A stretch of 64,000 nt of DNA from Pyrocephalus nanus (lineage: Eukaryota; Chordata; Aves; Passeriformes; Tyrannidae), in assembly GCA_038380795.1 (NCBI GenBank), contig CM076266.1, positions 39,206,425-39,270,424 of the forward strand, read 5' to 3'. The notes below the pieces were generated by a model. It was not told the origin of the DNA, searched no databases, and was given only the letters and a program-made list of their open reading frames with translations. Each line of letters begins with the position of its first letter. The first letter of the stretch is position 1. A program made the translations under genes and the position numbers. This document shows positions 25,701 through 35,129 of the stretch, piece after piece.

Positions 25701-28700
25701 CAGTTGAGATTTGAATCCAAGATGCACTTTATTTGGATAAGAGATGCAGAAGATAATTCTGCATCATCCTCCTTCAATTCACTTCTGATATCAAGGAAGT
25801 CAGTAGGCTCGGGAATAGAAATAAATATTATGTAACCTGAAGTTTCTGAAATGTGGAATTGCTCTGACGTAGACTGAACACAGAGATAATGGCAGAGGAC
25901 ATTGACTTCATGGTTATAATAGAACTGTAATTTAGAGTAATGAGGTGCAATTAAGGCTGTCTGACTACATAGGTGTGTAGCTGATAATCTGCTTAAAGGA
26001 TTTCCAGATGAAATTCCTATGTCCTGCTAGCTGATGATACATGGGTCTTGTTAATGATCTGTATTTCTCTGCTCTTTTCCTCTTCTGCTTCTTTTCCTAC
26101 TCTTTTTTTCATATTTAATGTTAATATCTTTCAAGCTCCAAAACCAGCACAGCTTGTTTCATGTTTTACCTCAAACAACCCATGTCTTGCCTCTCTGCCT
26201 TTTTAATTTGAGCTATTTTCCCTTGCCTGCCTATCACTGAGAAGGTAAAGGGTAGGAACTAACAATGAAATTAAGGATTTGCCAGCAAGAATAAGGATGG
26301 TGGAGCCTAAACTTCAGCTTGTTAATGTCTGAGCAGCAATGATCAGTGTCTGTTTGTGGAAATAGAAATAGCCTTTGAAGTTAAATCCAGGAACTAATGT
26401 AGTCCTTTCTCATGAGACTGGAAGTGATCTCTAGCAGGTGTAACTGAGAGGGATTCTCTTCAGAGATAATTATGGAATAGGGTGCATATAAACTTCTGTC
26501 TGTTTTTCTTTGTCATGGCAGTGCTTGAGTTATTGTTAGGAAGAATGGTATATAAATTTTCTTTAAAATGTTCTGGCTGATGTGACACAACATGCTTGGA
26601 CATTTTTGTAAGTAAAATATGTGGCTTTCTTCCTCTTAAGTATCTGTAAACTGAACAGTCCTAATCTTTTCCACTTTTTCACACACAGGAGTCTCTTTAA
26701 TTGCTTTCATTGATCATCTCTGGTTTTCATGCATTTTTATTAACGTTTCTGAATAACTAACAAGTTCTAACTGCACTGTTGGAGGCTTGTCATCGATTAA
26801 TGTAATAGCATTCAATGTAGAATTCATTAACAGTCCTATTAATCCAAAATTTTGAGTCCTGTGTTTTCCTCTGAATCGAGTCCCATTACAAGAGTTAACA
26901 GCAGGGTCTGTATCTCTTAACACACAGATCATCTGAAAAGTTTTATTTCCCTTATTAGCAGCATTCTGCCTCAAGAGGGGAGTCAGTTTGTCAGCACTGT
27001 CTTCCTCCTCAGGGTTCACGTGAAAGCCTTATTATTATCAATGAAAGTAACATGAGTGAGTTGGCCTGATGGTGCCTCAGCTGCTGTCCGGAGTCTTGTT
27101 GCTTTGGGAAGTTCTTAGCTTGTGTTAATCACTTTCTGCTTCTCTGTAACTCACTCTTCTCTGGGAAGGGTTATGCAAGCATAAAGTTCTGTCGTCTTTC
27201 TTCCTCTGTGGCAGAGATTTCTTTGTCTGCTTTCCCTTTGAAAAAGCTTTTTGCTATTGGAGTGCTCTCCATGCTTTCTCATCTGCTTTGAATGTCCTTA
27301 ATTTAGTGAGACAGAGTCTTACAACTGCAGGAAGGTTATATTTAGGTTTTGTGCCTGGTACACGTGAGCACCGTACTTGATTAGTATTACATTTTTTCCC
27401 CCCTTTGCTGCCAGGTATTACTTTAAAATTGAGTTTCTTTTGCTAGCCTGCCTGTGTTCTCCTCAGACCTCCTGCAGAGTCCCAGGGGTACAGATTCAGA
27501 CCTTGCTTTTGAGCCAATAAAAGATGATCAGAATATGCATAGAGCTTTGATTATATTGTGCATCTTTGGGGCACAGTGCTGGACACATGAGCACAGAACT
27601 TGATACTCCAGCTTTCTCAGCATATTAAAGAGGCTTCCTGTACCTTCCAGGAGTCCCTTAACTTGATCAAGCTGAGGGCAGTGGGGTGGCAGGAAAAGGG
27701 CAGTCCTGGTTGGGTGAGGTCAGTCAGTGCTTGTCACAAAGATGAGGCAGAAAAGATAATCCAGCCAGGACCTGTCATTTCCTCCATGAAGTTACTGCAA
27801 AGAGACAGTATATTGCAGAGTGATGTGCTTTCAAGACTCTCTATTTTCCACTCCTCTGGAGAGCTGAGGATGGACCTGTGGCTTAGCTGAGAAAGAGCAG
27901 TCTCATTGGTGCCATGACCAAAAGAAGCTCTGTGGAGGACTCTCAAGAGTTCTTGTGAGTCTCAGAGAGTGCTGTCATGTGTCTCCATCATGAGTGGATC
28001 AGTAGCCTGCATTACAGCATGTCAGGAGTTCATACCTGCATTTCTTGTATGCAGCATTCAGGTTTTATTGTGTTGGAGAGAAGTTTTCGTGGTATTTGCT
28101 TGTCTACATTACTTTAGTTCACAGGAGCTGGTGTCATATTTTGTAGGTGGCAGCTGCACCACAGGATCTTCATCTGTACGTGCTGTACCAAACACCAGGG
28201 CTGCAGTAATGCTCAATAATTCACATGCATAGCAACATCTGGCATTCTTTCCATCTGGAAGAGACGAGACATGGAGAAATCACATGCAAGAACACTAGAA
28301 AATACAAGCTAGCATCTTATTTAGTAATTGCTTGTGTATTTTATTAATTATTGGTTTTAATTGAATTTCTAATTACAGAGTTCTGTCTGCTAGATGAACA
28401 GCAAGGAGGTTTTGAAAAAGAAAGCACAGAAGGCTCAACTTATCCCCATTCAGCTCTATTCAGAGATGCTTCATTTCTCTATCAGCCAGATGCTGTTGAT
28501 AATGAGATGTACTCTGGGGCTAAAAACCTCGTTCCCAGTGATGCTTCTATAAGTGTATTGAAACAAGGTATTACCAGAAATGCTTTACATGATTACATTA
28601 CAGTGAATTAAGCAACATGATAGGGAGAAATAATCTAGTACAATAGAACATAAAAAATCTTGTTAGTTCATTTTAATAGCTCTTATCAGGAACTCTTGGG

Positions 28701-31700
28701 GAATGCACTGAAAGGATATAAAAAAATTAGTTTTGCAATAGATACATGCAGTGGACTGTTCCCTAGGAACATTCTGAATCCATTTGTCATAAATACAGTC
28801 TTACAAAGTCAGGTGTTTATGTCAGTTCTGTTACATTCCAGATAACCTCTCTAAGATAAGCGATGATTGCTGCTTTCATTCATAAATAGTCACTGAAAAT
28901 ACGTTTTTGTATTTGAAAAATACTCTCTGTAAAGCTTCTTAGTTAGAGGTTATTTTAAGTCTCAAAATTACAGAGACTTAGCCTCATTATTTTCAGAGAA
29001 GCTTCATAACTGACAAAATTAAAACATGATTTAAGCCTAAGTTTGCATGTTGGTGAAATGGGCCAGGTACAAGTTGTTTGTTGTAGGAATGTGGAAAGAA
29101 GGGGCAGGATTGTTACTGGACGAATGAAAAAAGGGAAAACCAGTCAAGGCCTCAGAACACATTTTGCTCGTCATCAGTTCTTGCTAGAGTTTTTACAGCT
29201 GATTCTGCTGATGAACATCACTTCTGTTATCTCTAAATTTCACCCTTTGTTAATGGTTGTTCAGTAAACTGTGGCCAGAATAGATATTTCTTGTCCCTAG
29301 GGAAATTCTGTCATTCTCCTAAGTAGACTTGCTTGAAAGGAATAACTGTCTCCATGTGTATATAAAACCCACTTACTTGTAAAAGAATGGTATGCCACTG
29401 TTCTGTGTTTTGTTTTAGCTTGACGTACCTTTGTGCCCTTCTTGCTTAAAAGAGATTGGAGATTAATTAATTAACCTGCACTGTCTCTTGTGGGGAAAAA
29501 AAAAACTAATTTGGTTTTGGTAAGGAATTTGAAAGTAGGTTTCCTTCTCTATTATTTGTATAGACAGTCATACAGTTGCATCAGATACCAAAAATATCTG
29601 CCTGTGGCTGTGCTTTTTTTTCCCCAGTGAAGTAACTTTTTAGATATAAAGGACATCTTTTAAAGAGAGCGTGTTTCTTGACCAGAGTGACGTGAAGGAA
29701 GATTTCTTTTAAACAAGATTGAGAACACTTGCATGCCCATATTTTCGGAAAGTGGGGAAAAAACATTCCAACCTTCCAGCTTGCATTACTGATTTGAAAA
29801 CTTACTTTCTTTTAGCAAAGTGGTAATTTGATGTCACAAAGTTTTTAGTTTCATGATCATAGTTGGATTGTGGTGAAAGAAGTGCAGTGCATTCTCTTGT
29901 ACCGTAATGGATTCAGGATTTCAGTTAAGAAGACATTTTTGTCCTGATTATTTTAATAATAATTAGGTCAGAGGTGAAAGGCTGTAATTCTTTCTTTTAC
30001 CTGATGAAATACGAGGACAACAATGTAGGATCCTAAAACGTCTGTGTGTGGACTTACACCACTGAGTTTGTAATTTGTACTAACCACAGATCAGAAGTAA
30101 ATTTATGAGCAGAACTTGTCATTCTGCCAAATAAATGTACATGTTCTGGAGATAAGCTGCCAAGTGAGAAACTTAGGATGTGATTATTTTGGTTAGCATT
30201 AAAATACTGACTTTAAAATATTAAAAATACTGAAAACAAAATAGTGATCCTTGGTAGCTGTTTTTTCTTGGAGGCTTCATTGGCTCCTTAGGAATTATAA
30301 TTAGACCTCTTTCAGCCTTGCATTTTAACTTGTGCTCGTGGAAATCAGGATGTCAGGGTGTGGTGATAAATGAACTTATGAAACACATAGCAAAAATGTT
30401 AACTGTTTTTACTGGCATTTGTGTAGAAGTACTTAGTTTTACTTTTTACTGCTTTCTTGGGAAAGATCTGTCACAGTTGAAGACCCAGTTCCAGCCCTTT
30501 GTGAAGCTTCCAGAAGACAAGCAAAGAGCTTTATATAAAACCCTTTGTGAACTCTTGCTCCATGAAGAAATGGTGACTGCCCTGGGGGATGTGGTAAGAT
30601 GAAAAAACTTTGGCTTGCTTCCTAAAAATAATTTCAGAATAGCACGAACATTCTCTTCTGCGTGAATTTTTCTCTTTTCAAGTTTTGCTTATTCTTTTGC
30701 TTTCAGTTTGATGATATCTGCACAGGAGATGAGCCAGATCTGGAGGAGTTAAAACCTGCACAACAAAGAGACCTCCTTGACTTCTTGCAGCTCTTAGGGT
30801 GCAGTTTACAGAGTGAGTTGTTGTTGCAGAAATATCAGCCTCAGGATGTAGAGCTTTTCTCAGCTGCTCACCTTCTCATCAGTGCTATCTCTGGTACGTT
30901 CTTAAGAGCCTTATTTTTTTAATTTGATTTTCCTCTTCAGAAGCTCCCTCCATTCTAAAGCATTTATGGCTCTCTTTGAGCAGTTGGTGGCTGAGCGAAC
31001 ATAAATTATTCTGTTCCTTTTTTATGAGTTTGGTATACTGTGCTTAGCATTCCTGCCTGTGAATTAAATTCAGCCCTCAATCACTGACAGATTTTGCGTG
31101 TAAAATACACATTCCCTCAAGGCTGCTCGACTCTGCTTCTGCTGAGTGTGGGCATTTGCAGTTTGGCAAGCTAATTTCTGTACTTATGGCATGCCAGAGT
31201 TCTTCCTGCCTAAGTGCTGAGAATTACAAATTAGGTGGTGTCTCCTGTGTAACAGCGGATTTTGTTGAGGTGCAACCCAAATTTAGCAAAATTGGCTTTA
31301 ACGTAGAAACACTGCAATTAGAAGGTTGTTTTGCAGCTACTGAAACAGGGAGATTAAACATAAATGTCAAACAAATGCCATCCTCGCAATCTAGTTGGCA
31401 CCACAGTGTTAATTAAAAGCTACCTGCAAAGTCCACGACAGACTTCCGTGGCTTTTTCTCTTCTCTATCATATATAAAGAATTTCCTGACATTAAGGTAA
31501 TGAAGGGAAGTCCAGTGTAGATGTGGCACCGTGCAGTAAAATGTCAGTGTGCATCCATATACACACAGCACCCAGGTAGGATAGTTAAACTCATTTGTGG
31601 AGACAGAAAAGAAATAGAAAACAGAAACCTGCTGATGTGGTAAGACTTGTCAGACGCTATAAACAGCAGGGTGCAGTTAATTGAGTGTGTTGCATTATCA

Positions 31701-33759
31701 CCTGACTTTGGACATAATGTCTCCTGCTAAAGTCCAGGCATAAGTGTAGCTGGATCAGTCTTCAAAAGCTGTTTTATCCCTGTTGCCTGTTAGGAATTAC
31801 AGCCTTTTTGTTAGAGAGTTGAAGGGCACCACTGGGATCATTTACTCCATCTCCCAGCCCAAAGGCAGTCTCAGCTGTGTCATTTCCTCTCAGATTGTAG
31901 TTTGCAGAAGTCAGTGTCTTGTATAAATTTTGAGAGCATAGGCCCTTGATTTATTTGAGGCTTAAGTCATTTATTCAGCCTGTAGACTTGGGGTGAAACA
32001 CTCGTGAGATAACTTAGGGGGGAGAGAAGGATGATGGGATGGAAATCCCCTTTTCTGCTAGTGCCGTTTCTCAAGGGCAGAGGTAGGCAGACCCATTTTA
32101 TTATGCAGGCAAGAAAGGGCTGGATCAGCCTCTTCCAAACATCCAGCTAAGTTGAATCCCATAACAGAGCTCCCTGCTAAAGGCTCCCTTCCAGCAGCCA
32201 GCCTCGTGCAGCCTTCACTGGAAACAATCTTTCCCTGTTAATGTTTCCTTCACAGAGCTGTCTGATTACTCTCTGGTCCTGCTGCGTGCCTGCTGTGATC
32301 TTCAGGTTGTTCCAGCGTTGTGTTGTTTGGTGAGTAATGGAGATGTGGCTGTGTGGCATGTGGGCCCAGCAGCAGGAACCACCGTGTCCTTGGCCTCACA
32401 TGTTTCTCACTCAATAAAGGAGGTGTCGGGCTCCAGTGCGAATTTCAGCCATAGGCAGTGCTTAGCCAAGGTCAGTCAGACAGGGGCAAACGAAGACCGG
32501 AATTTACTGCAAGTGGATACCTAATTTCTAAACGTTCCTGTATTTGGGAGGTTTCATGGGTTATGAGCAAAACAAAATTGTAACTTAAGCTTGAATTTTA
32601 ATTTACTAATAGTCTTACTGTTTTAAACTCTTAGTAACAGTAATCACCTCCTCTTGGGAAACAGAAATTCCCCTTTGATAGAAGCAGTGCTTGAGCCATG
32701 GCGAATTCTGAAGTCCCAAAACTCTGAGACCATGTATTGAAACTGCTGAAGGAGTGGTGCAGGGCATTAGAGGGATGGAGTGCCTCTCCTATGAGGAAAG
32801 GGTAAGAGAATTGGGTTTGTTCAGCCTAGAGAGGAGAAGGCTTTGGGGTGGCCCAATTGCAGCTTCCAGTACCTTAAGGGAGCCTACACAAAAGCTGAAG
32901 AGAGACTTCTTACAAGAGCATATAGTGACAGGACTGGAGGAATGGATTCAAACTCAAAGAGGGTAGGCTTAAATCAAGATGCTAGTAAGAAATTCTTTAC
33001 TGTGAGGGTGGTGAGGTTGCTCAGAGAAGTTGTGGATGCCCCATCCCTGGAAGTGTTTAAGGCCAGATTGGATGGGGCTTTGAATAACCTGGTCTAGTGA
33101 AAAGTGCCTGCGGCAGCACGGGGATTGAACTAGATGATCTTTAAGGTCCCTTCCAAACTAGAACATTCTATGTTTTTATCATTTTTTTTAAGATTTTTAA
33201 GCTCACTTACAAAAAAAATAGTATAATCCTTTAAATATGGAGGGGCAAGGGCTACTGTTTACTCAGAGTGAGAGTTAAGTGTGATTTGCAGTCAGAGAAG
33301 TTGAACTCGGGGAACAGATGGACAGCAGGAGGGATTTTTCTCTTTAAAATATGCCACAGAGCTTTGGTTCTGGATCAGTAAGGCCAATAGTAAAGGGAAT
33401 CTTGCCCTTTAGGTGCTGCCTTGTAAGCTCTACAGTGGTTTTGTATGAAAGTGAGCTGTGCAAGAGCAGGAACAGCACTGCTTGGAAAATGTTTTCACGT
33501 CTCTTGTCTTTTGCTGTCATCAACACAGCCTGACGTCGCTTCAGCCGATGGCACTGTGGTGCTGAGCAGTCCTTTGGTGGCCACTTTCACTGACAGGAGA
33601 AGATTTGATATCGTGAAAAGGCTGTTTGCTTCAACAAACATTAATTTGGAAATGACAGAGTCTTCTGTAAAAGCTGTAACTATGAAAGAACCTCGATTCT
33701 TCCCACTTGTTCTTTATGTTGCACTGTGTGGGCTTCATGCTTTAGGTGGGAATGTGTAG
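13497..33759 (+). CDS. GSDME: Gasdermin E (GSDME/DFNA5), spliced coding sequence, nine coding exons
   Basis: Gasdermin E is a cytosolic protein whose N-terminal domain, once released by caspase-3/7 or granzyme B, inserts into the plasma membrane as oligomeric pores and turns apoptosis into lytic death. The exons are 13497-13707, 14818-15010, 23080-23251, 24243-24363, 28379-28567, 30466-30593, 30707-30893, 32256-32329 and 33529-33759. All introns are GT-AG, the phases agree, and the total is 1506 nt (501 residues plus stop), close to the human 496. Residues 1 to about 245 form the pore domain, about 246-280 a variable linker, and the rest the autoinhibitory C-terminal domain. The start is the ATG at 13497, whose first residues (MFAKATKNF) match the family. 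Thr6 and an adjacent cysteine pair in the C-domain (413-414) are kept. No inactivating lesion is seen. Identity is by recognition of the family; exon borders were read directly. Confidence 0.97.
14130..14148 (+). repeat. CCAGG microrepeat
   Basis: About three tandem copies of CCAGG (CCAGGCCAGGCCAGGCC) in GSDME intron 2. Confidence 0.7.
14818..15010 (+). CDS. GSDME: GSDME exon 3 (residues 71-134, plus two bases of codon 135)
   Basis: The acceptor is TTGCTTTCCTAG ending at 14817 and the donor is GTATGT at 15011. The 193 nt encode VESDFAKY near the start and [16 protein letters not shown] near the end, both typical of the gasdermin E N-domain. Open frame continues past the donor to 15053, but the family alignment stops at the splice site. 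Confidence 0.96.
17360..18472 (+). repeat. CR1 LINE fragment with reverse transcriptase remnant, in GSDME intron 3
   Basis: About 1.1 kb of CR1 in sense orientation. A 212-codon open frame (17374-18012) contains the reverse-transcriptase signatures [15 protein letters not shown] and FADDTEVG (the FADD catalytic box at 17658-17669). Downstream it changes frame, then the 3' UTR ends near 18472 with TTCTGTATTC. The endonuclease and most of ORF2 are missing, so it cannot be autonomous. Confidence 0.92.
18607..18632 (+). repeat. Short tandem duplication in GSDME intron 3
   Basis: AGAAATAGGACC occurs twice in direct orientation, separated by one base. Confidence 0.7.
20132..20191. repeat. 12-bp inverted repeat in GSDME intron 3
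   Basis: AAGATCATTTAA (20132-20143) and TTAAATGATCTT (20180-20191) are perfect complements separated by 36 nt. No known element recognised. Confidence 0.75.
23080..23251 (+). CDS. GSDME: GSDME exon 4 (codon 135 completed, to residue 192)
   Basis: The acceptor is CTTTTTCAG ending at 23079 and the donor is GTAAAT at 23252. The 172 nt encode a stretch containing [11 protein letters not shown] and EEKVSGVMG, matching the gasdermin E pore-domain core. It follows an 8.1-kb intron 3 and ends in phase 0. Confidence 0.95.
23395..23430. repeat. 11-bp inverted repeat in GSDME intron 4
   Basis: CAGAAAGGCAA (23395-23405) and TTGCCTTTCTG (23420-23430) are perfect complements around a 14-nt T-rich loop, about 145 nt after the exon 4 donor. 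Confidence 0.8.
24243..24363 (+). CDS. GSDME: GSDME exon 5 (residues 193-232 plus one base)
   Basis: The acceptor is CTGTCTTTTAG ending at 24242 and the donor is GTAAGT at 24364. The 121 nt encode a segment with [18 protein letters not shown], one of the best conserved parts of the gasdermin N-domain. Confidence 0.96.
24575..25260 (-). repeat. Old CR1 fragment in GSDME intron 5
   Basis: Diverged reverse-complement CR1 text, including CTCTAGGCAGCCTGTT, CAGGTTGGACAAACCCAG and TCTCAGCCTCTCCTCA, which align with the standard CR1 3' region. More decayed than the copies at 2652 or 32735. Confidence 0.75.
28379..28567 (+). CDS. GSDME: GSDME exon 6 (residues 233-295; linker with caspase motif)
   Basis: The acceptor is AATTACAG ending at 28378 and the donor is GTATTA at 28568. 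The 189 nt encode the end of the pore domain ([12 protein letters not shown]) and the interdomain linker. Linker residues 270-273 read Asp-Ala-Val-Asp (28489-28500), a DxxD caspase-3/7 type motif. The mammalian site is DMPD; aligned on the ProAsp, the bird sequence has Tyr267-Gln-Pro-Asp270, so only the P1 aspartate of the older site remains. Confidence 0.95.
30466..30593 (+). CDS. GSDME: GSDME exon 7 (residues 296-338)
   Basis: The acceptor reads TTCTTGGGAAAG ending at 30465, with a weak polypyrimidine tract interrupted by purines; the donor is GTAAGA at 30594. The 128 nt encode the start of the C-terminal domain, including [20 protein letters not shown]. The end is phase 0, as in the human exon. 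Confidence 0.93.
30707..30893 (+). CDS. GSDME: GSDME exon 8 (residues 339-400 plus one base)
   Basis: The acceptor is TTTTGCTTTCAG ending at 30706 and the donor is GTACGT at 30894. The 187 nt encode [21 protein letters not shown] and the helical segment after it. It corresponds to human exon 8 (same entry phase, codon 339 here). Its length is not a multiple of three, so skipping it would shift the frame. The intron before it is only 113 nt. Confidence 0.95.
32256..32329 (+). CDS. GSDME: GSDME exon 9 (residues 401-425)
   Basis: The acceptor is CCTTCACAG ending at 32255 and the donor is GTGAGT at 32330. The 74 nt encode a short helix containing a Cys-Cys pair at residues 413-414 (32291-32296) and DLQVVPALC, aligning with the human CCKLQIIPTLC segment. 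Confidence 0.92.
32735..33175 (+). repeat. CR1 LINE fragment in GSDME intron 9
   Basis: The sense-strand 3' portion of CR1 runs from GAGTGCCTCTCCTATGAGGA through TTGTTCAGCCTAGAGAGGAG to AAGGTCCCTTCCAAACTAGA and an ATTCTATG tail. 5'-truncated. Confidence 0.9.
33529..33759 (+). CDS. GSDME: GSDME exon 10 (residues 426-501 and stop)
   Basis: The acceptor is CATCAACACAG ending at 33528. The 231 nt run to TAG at 33757-33759. The first 25 or so residues are variable (rich in Ala, Val, Ser and Thr). The remainder carries [11 protein letters not shown] and [11 protein letters not shown], and [16 protein letters not shown] near the C-terminus, matching the family. Confidence 0.96.
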   Translation, partial: PDVASADGTVVLSSPLVATFTDRRRFDIVKRLFASTNINLEMTESSVKAVTMKEPRFFPLVLYVALCGLHALGGNV

Positions 33760-34228
33760 GAGCTTTACTGAGTATCCAGTTTTGGCTCTAGCCTGTTCTT
33801 TCTTCTGTAGCTCCATAGTGTTGGTGTGCTTGGGCTAAGCAGTAGAGCTGCTCTGTTGGGTCCTTAGGGCAGCACAGCCAGGCGTTAGGGCAGTTCCAGT
33901 GGAAAATACATAAATGAAAGATGAAGCGGGGGAATTAAACAAGAAGTAAGGAACAGAAATTGAGCAGAGCTGTTGTGGTAGTTGTCAGATCTGCAGGGCA
34001 GTAGAAACCTGACTGCTTGCATTAATATGCGTGGGAGAAAACAGCAAAGTACAAACCGCTTTTTTTCAAGCAAGCAGACAAGCAGGCTGTGGAAATCCAG
34101 GGTTCTGCAATGCAGCAATTGTTTTGCTCCTTTAAGACTGGATGTGCAGAATGCCTTCACTCTGGAGCAGGTGGAATGAAGGGCTCTCAAAGAGGTACTT
34201 GATTAGGTTGTCTTACTGTTGCTTCGCG

Positions 34229-34249
34229 TTTCCTGCACAATGCAGGAAA
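34229..34249 (+). repeat. 9-bp stem-loop in the probable GSDME 3' UTR
   Basis: TTTCCTGCA and TGCAGGAAA flank a 3-nt loop (CAA). Stable if transcribed; no recognised family. Confidence 0.75.
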
Positions 34250-35102
34250 TATAAAATCCTTTTTTTTATCAAAACCTAAGGCCACCTTAGGGATTTATGC
34301 ATCTGTACAACATTTCTGTTTTCTAATAAGTTTTTACTCCCCTTATCAAGTTTCAGCTGTTTAAATTGCATTTGGAACTTTAGGTACAGCAATGCCTTTT
34401 GGTGTTGCACACGAAGGGTCCCTGTTGCACACCACAAAAATGATCATTTTACCCACAGGACATTTTAAGTGCAGATACTTTGCTCGTTTCTTTGACTAAC
34501 AGCAAAGCGTCAGTGAAGCACTGCGTGCTTTGAACTATTCTGCCTTTTTTCCCATCATAATTTTTTGTAATTGTGGATGGAACAGAAATGCAGCAGAGAT
34601 CACTGTAAATGTGGGCTTGGGAAGATGATGTCCAGGTAAGTGGAATATCAGGGCTTGCAGATAAGACTCTGAGATGGCTGACAAACAAGCAGGAACCTGT
34701 GTGGGGGTGATCAGTAACCAGGCCCTGCAGCATAGTTGGTGGGTAGGAATGCTGGTTGTTTCCTGTTCTATTCCCACATGATCTTGAGCAGATTGTCTAA
34801 GAAATTATCAAAAGTCACCTCAGTTCAGCTTTCCCTGAGGACATGGACTTTGCAGAGGAGCACTGTGGAACCTTTCCATACCCCGAGAGCCCAGGGTAGC
34901 TTGGCACGCTGCGCTGGGGGCGTTTCTGCATCTCACCTGTTAAATGAAGCTGATGGTGTTGCCTGAACCTTGCACTGTAGATCCTTTAGGAGGATGGAAG
35001 TATGTAGCTCTGCTTCTGGAATGATGTGTGTAAGTGGGAAAGTCTTCCTTTGCCAATCACTACTCAAAAGTTGCCTCTGTAAATATTTTATCAAAACTTT
35101 CT

Positions 35103-35108
35103 ATTAAA
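35103..35108 (+). terminator. GSDME: Candidate poly(A) signal for GSDME
   Basis: The common variant ATTAAA is followed 50-80 nt later by T-rich then G-rich sequence. It is the best candidate I see in the 1.5 kb after the stop codon, but it is not canonical. Confidence 0.35.
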
Positions 35109-35129
35109 TGTTATGTCAAAACAAGAGAA

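Larger units (their letters stand above)
24364..30465 (+). other. GSDME: GSDME introns 5 and 6 (exon 6 between them)
   Basis: Intron 5 (24364-28378) holds the old CR1 at 24575-25260 and an unassigned 101-codon minus-strand frame at 26714-27019. Intron 6 (28568-30465) is AT-rich with no repeat or exon that I can name. Confidence 0.65.

Noticed and set aside
26714..27019. 101-codon minus-strand open frame in GSDME intron 5
   Set aside because: I recognise no domain, no splice context supports it, and one frame of this length is expected by chance in 64 kb.
27350..27930. Possible old LTR: AATAAA near 27516, two similar short segments at about 27352 and 27570, and a tRNA-His-like primer-site match at 27907-27919
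   Set aside because: No paired LTR, no target duplication and no gag or pol sequence follows. A 13-base near-match is expected by chance at this scale.
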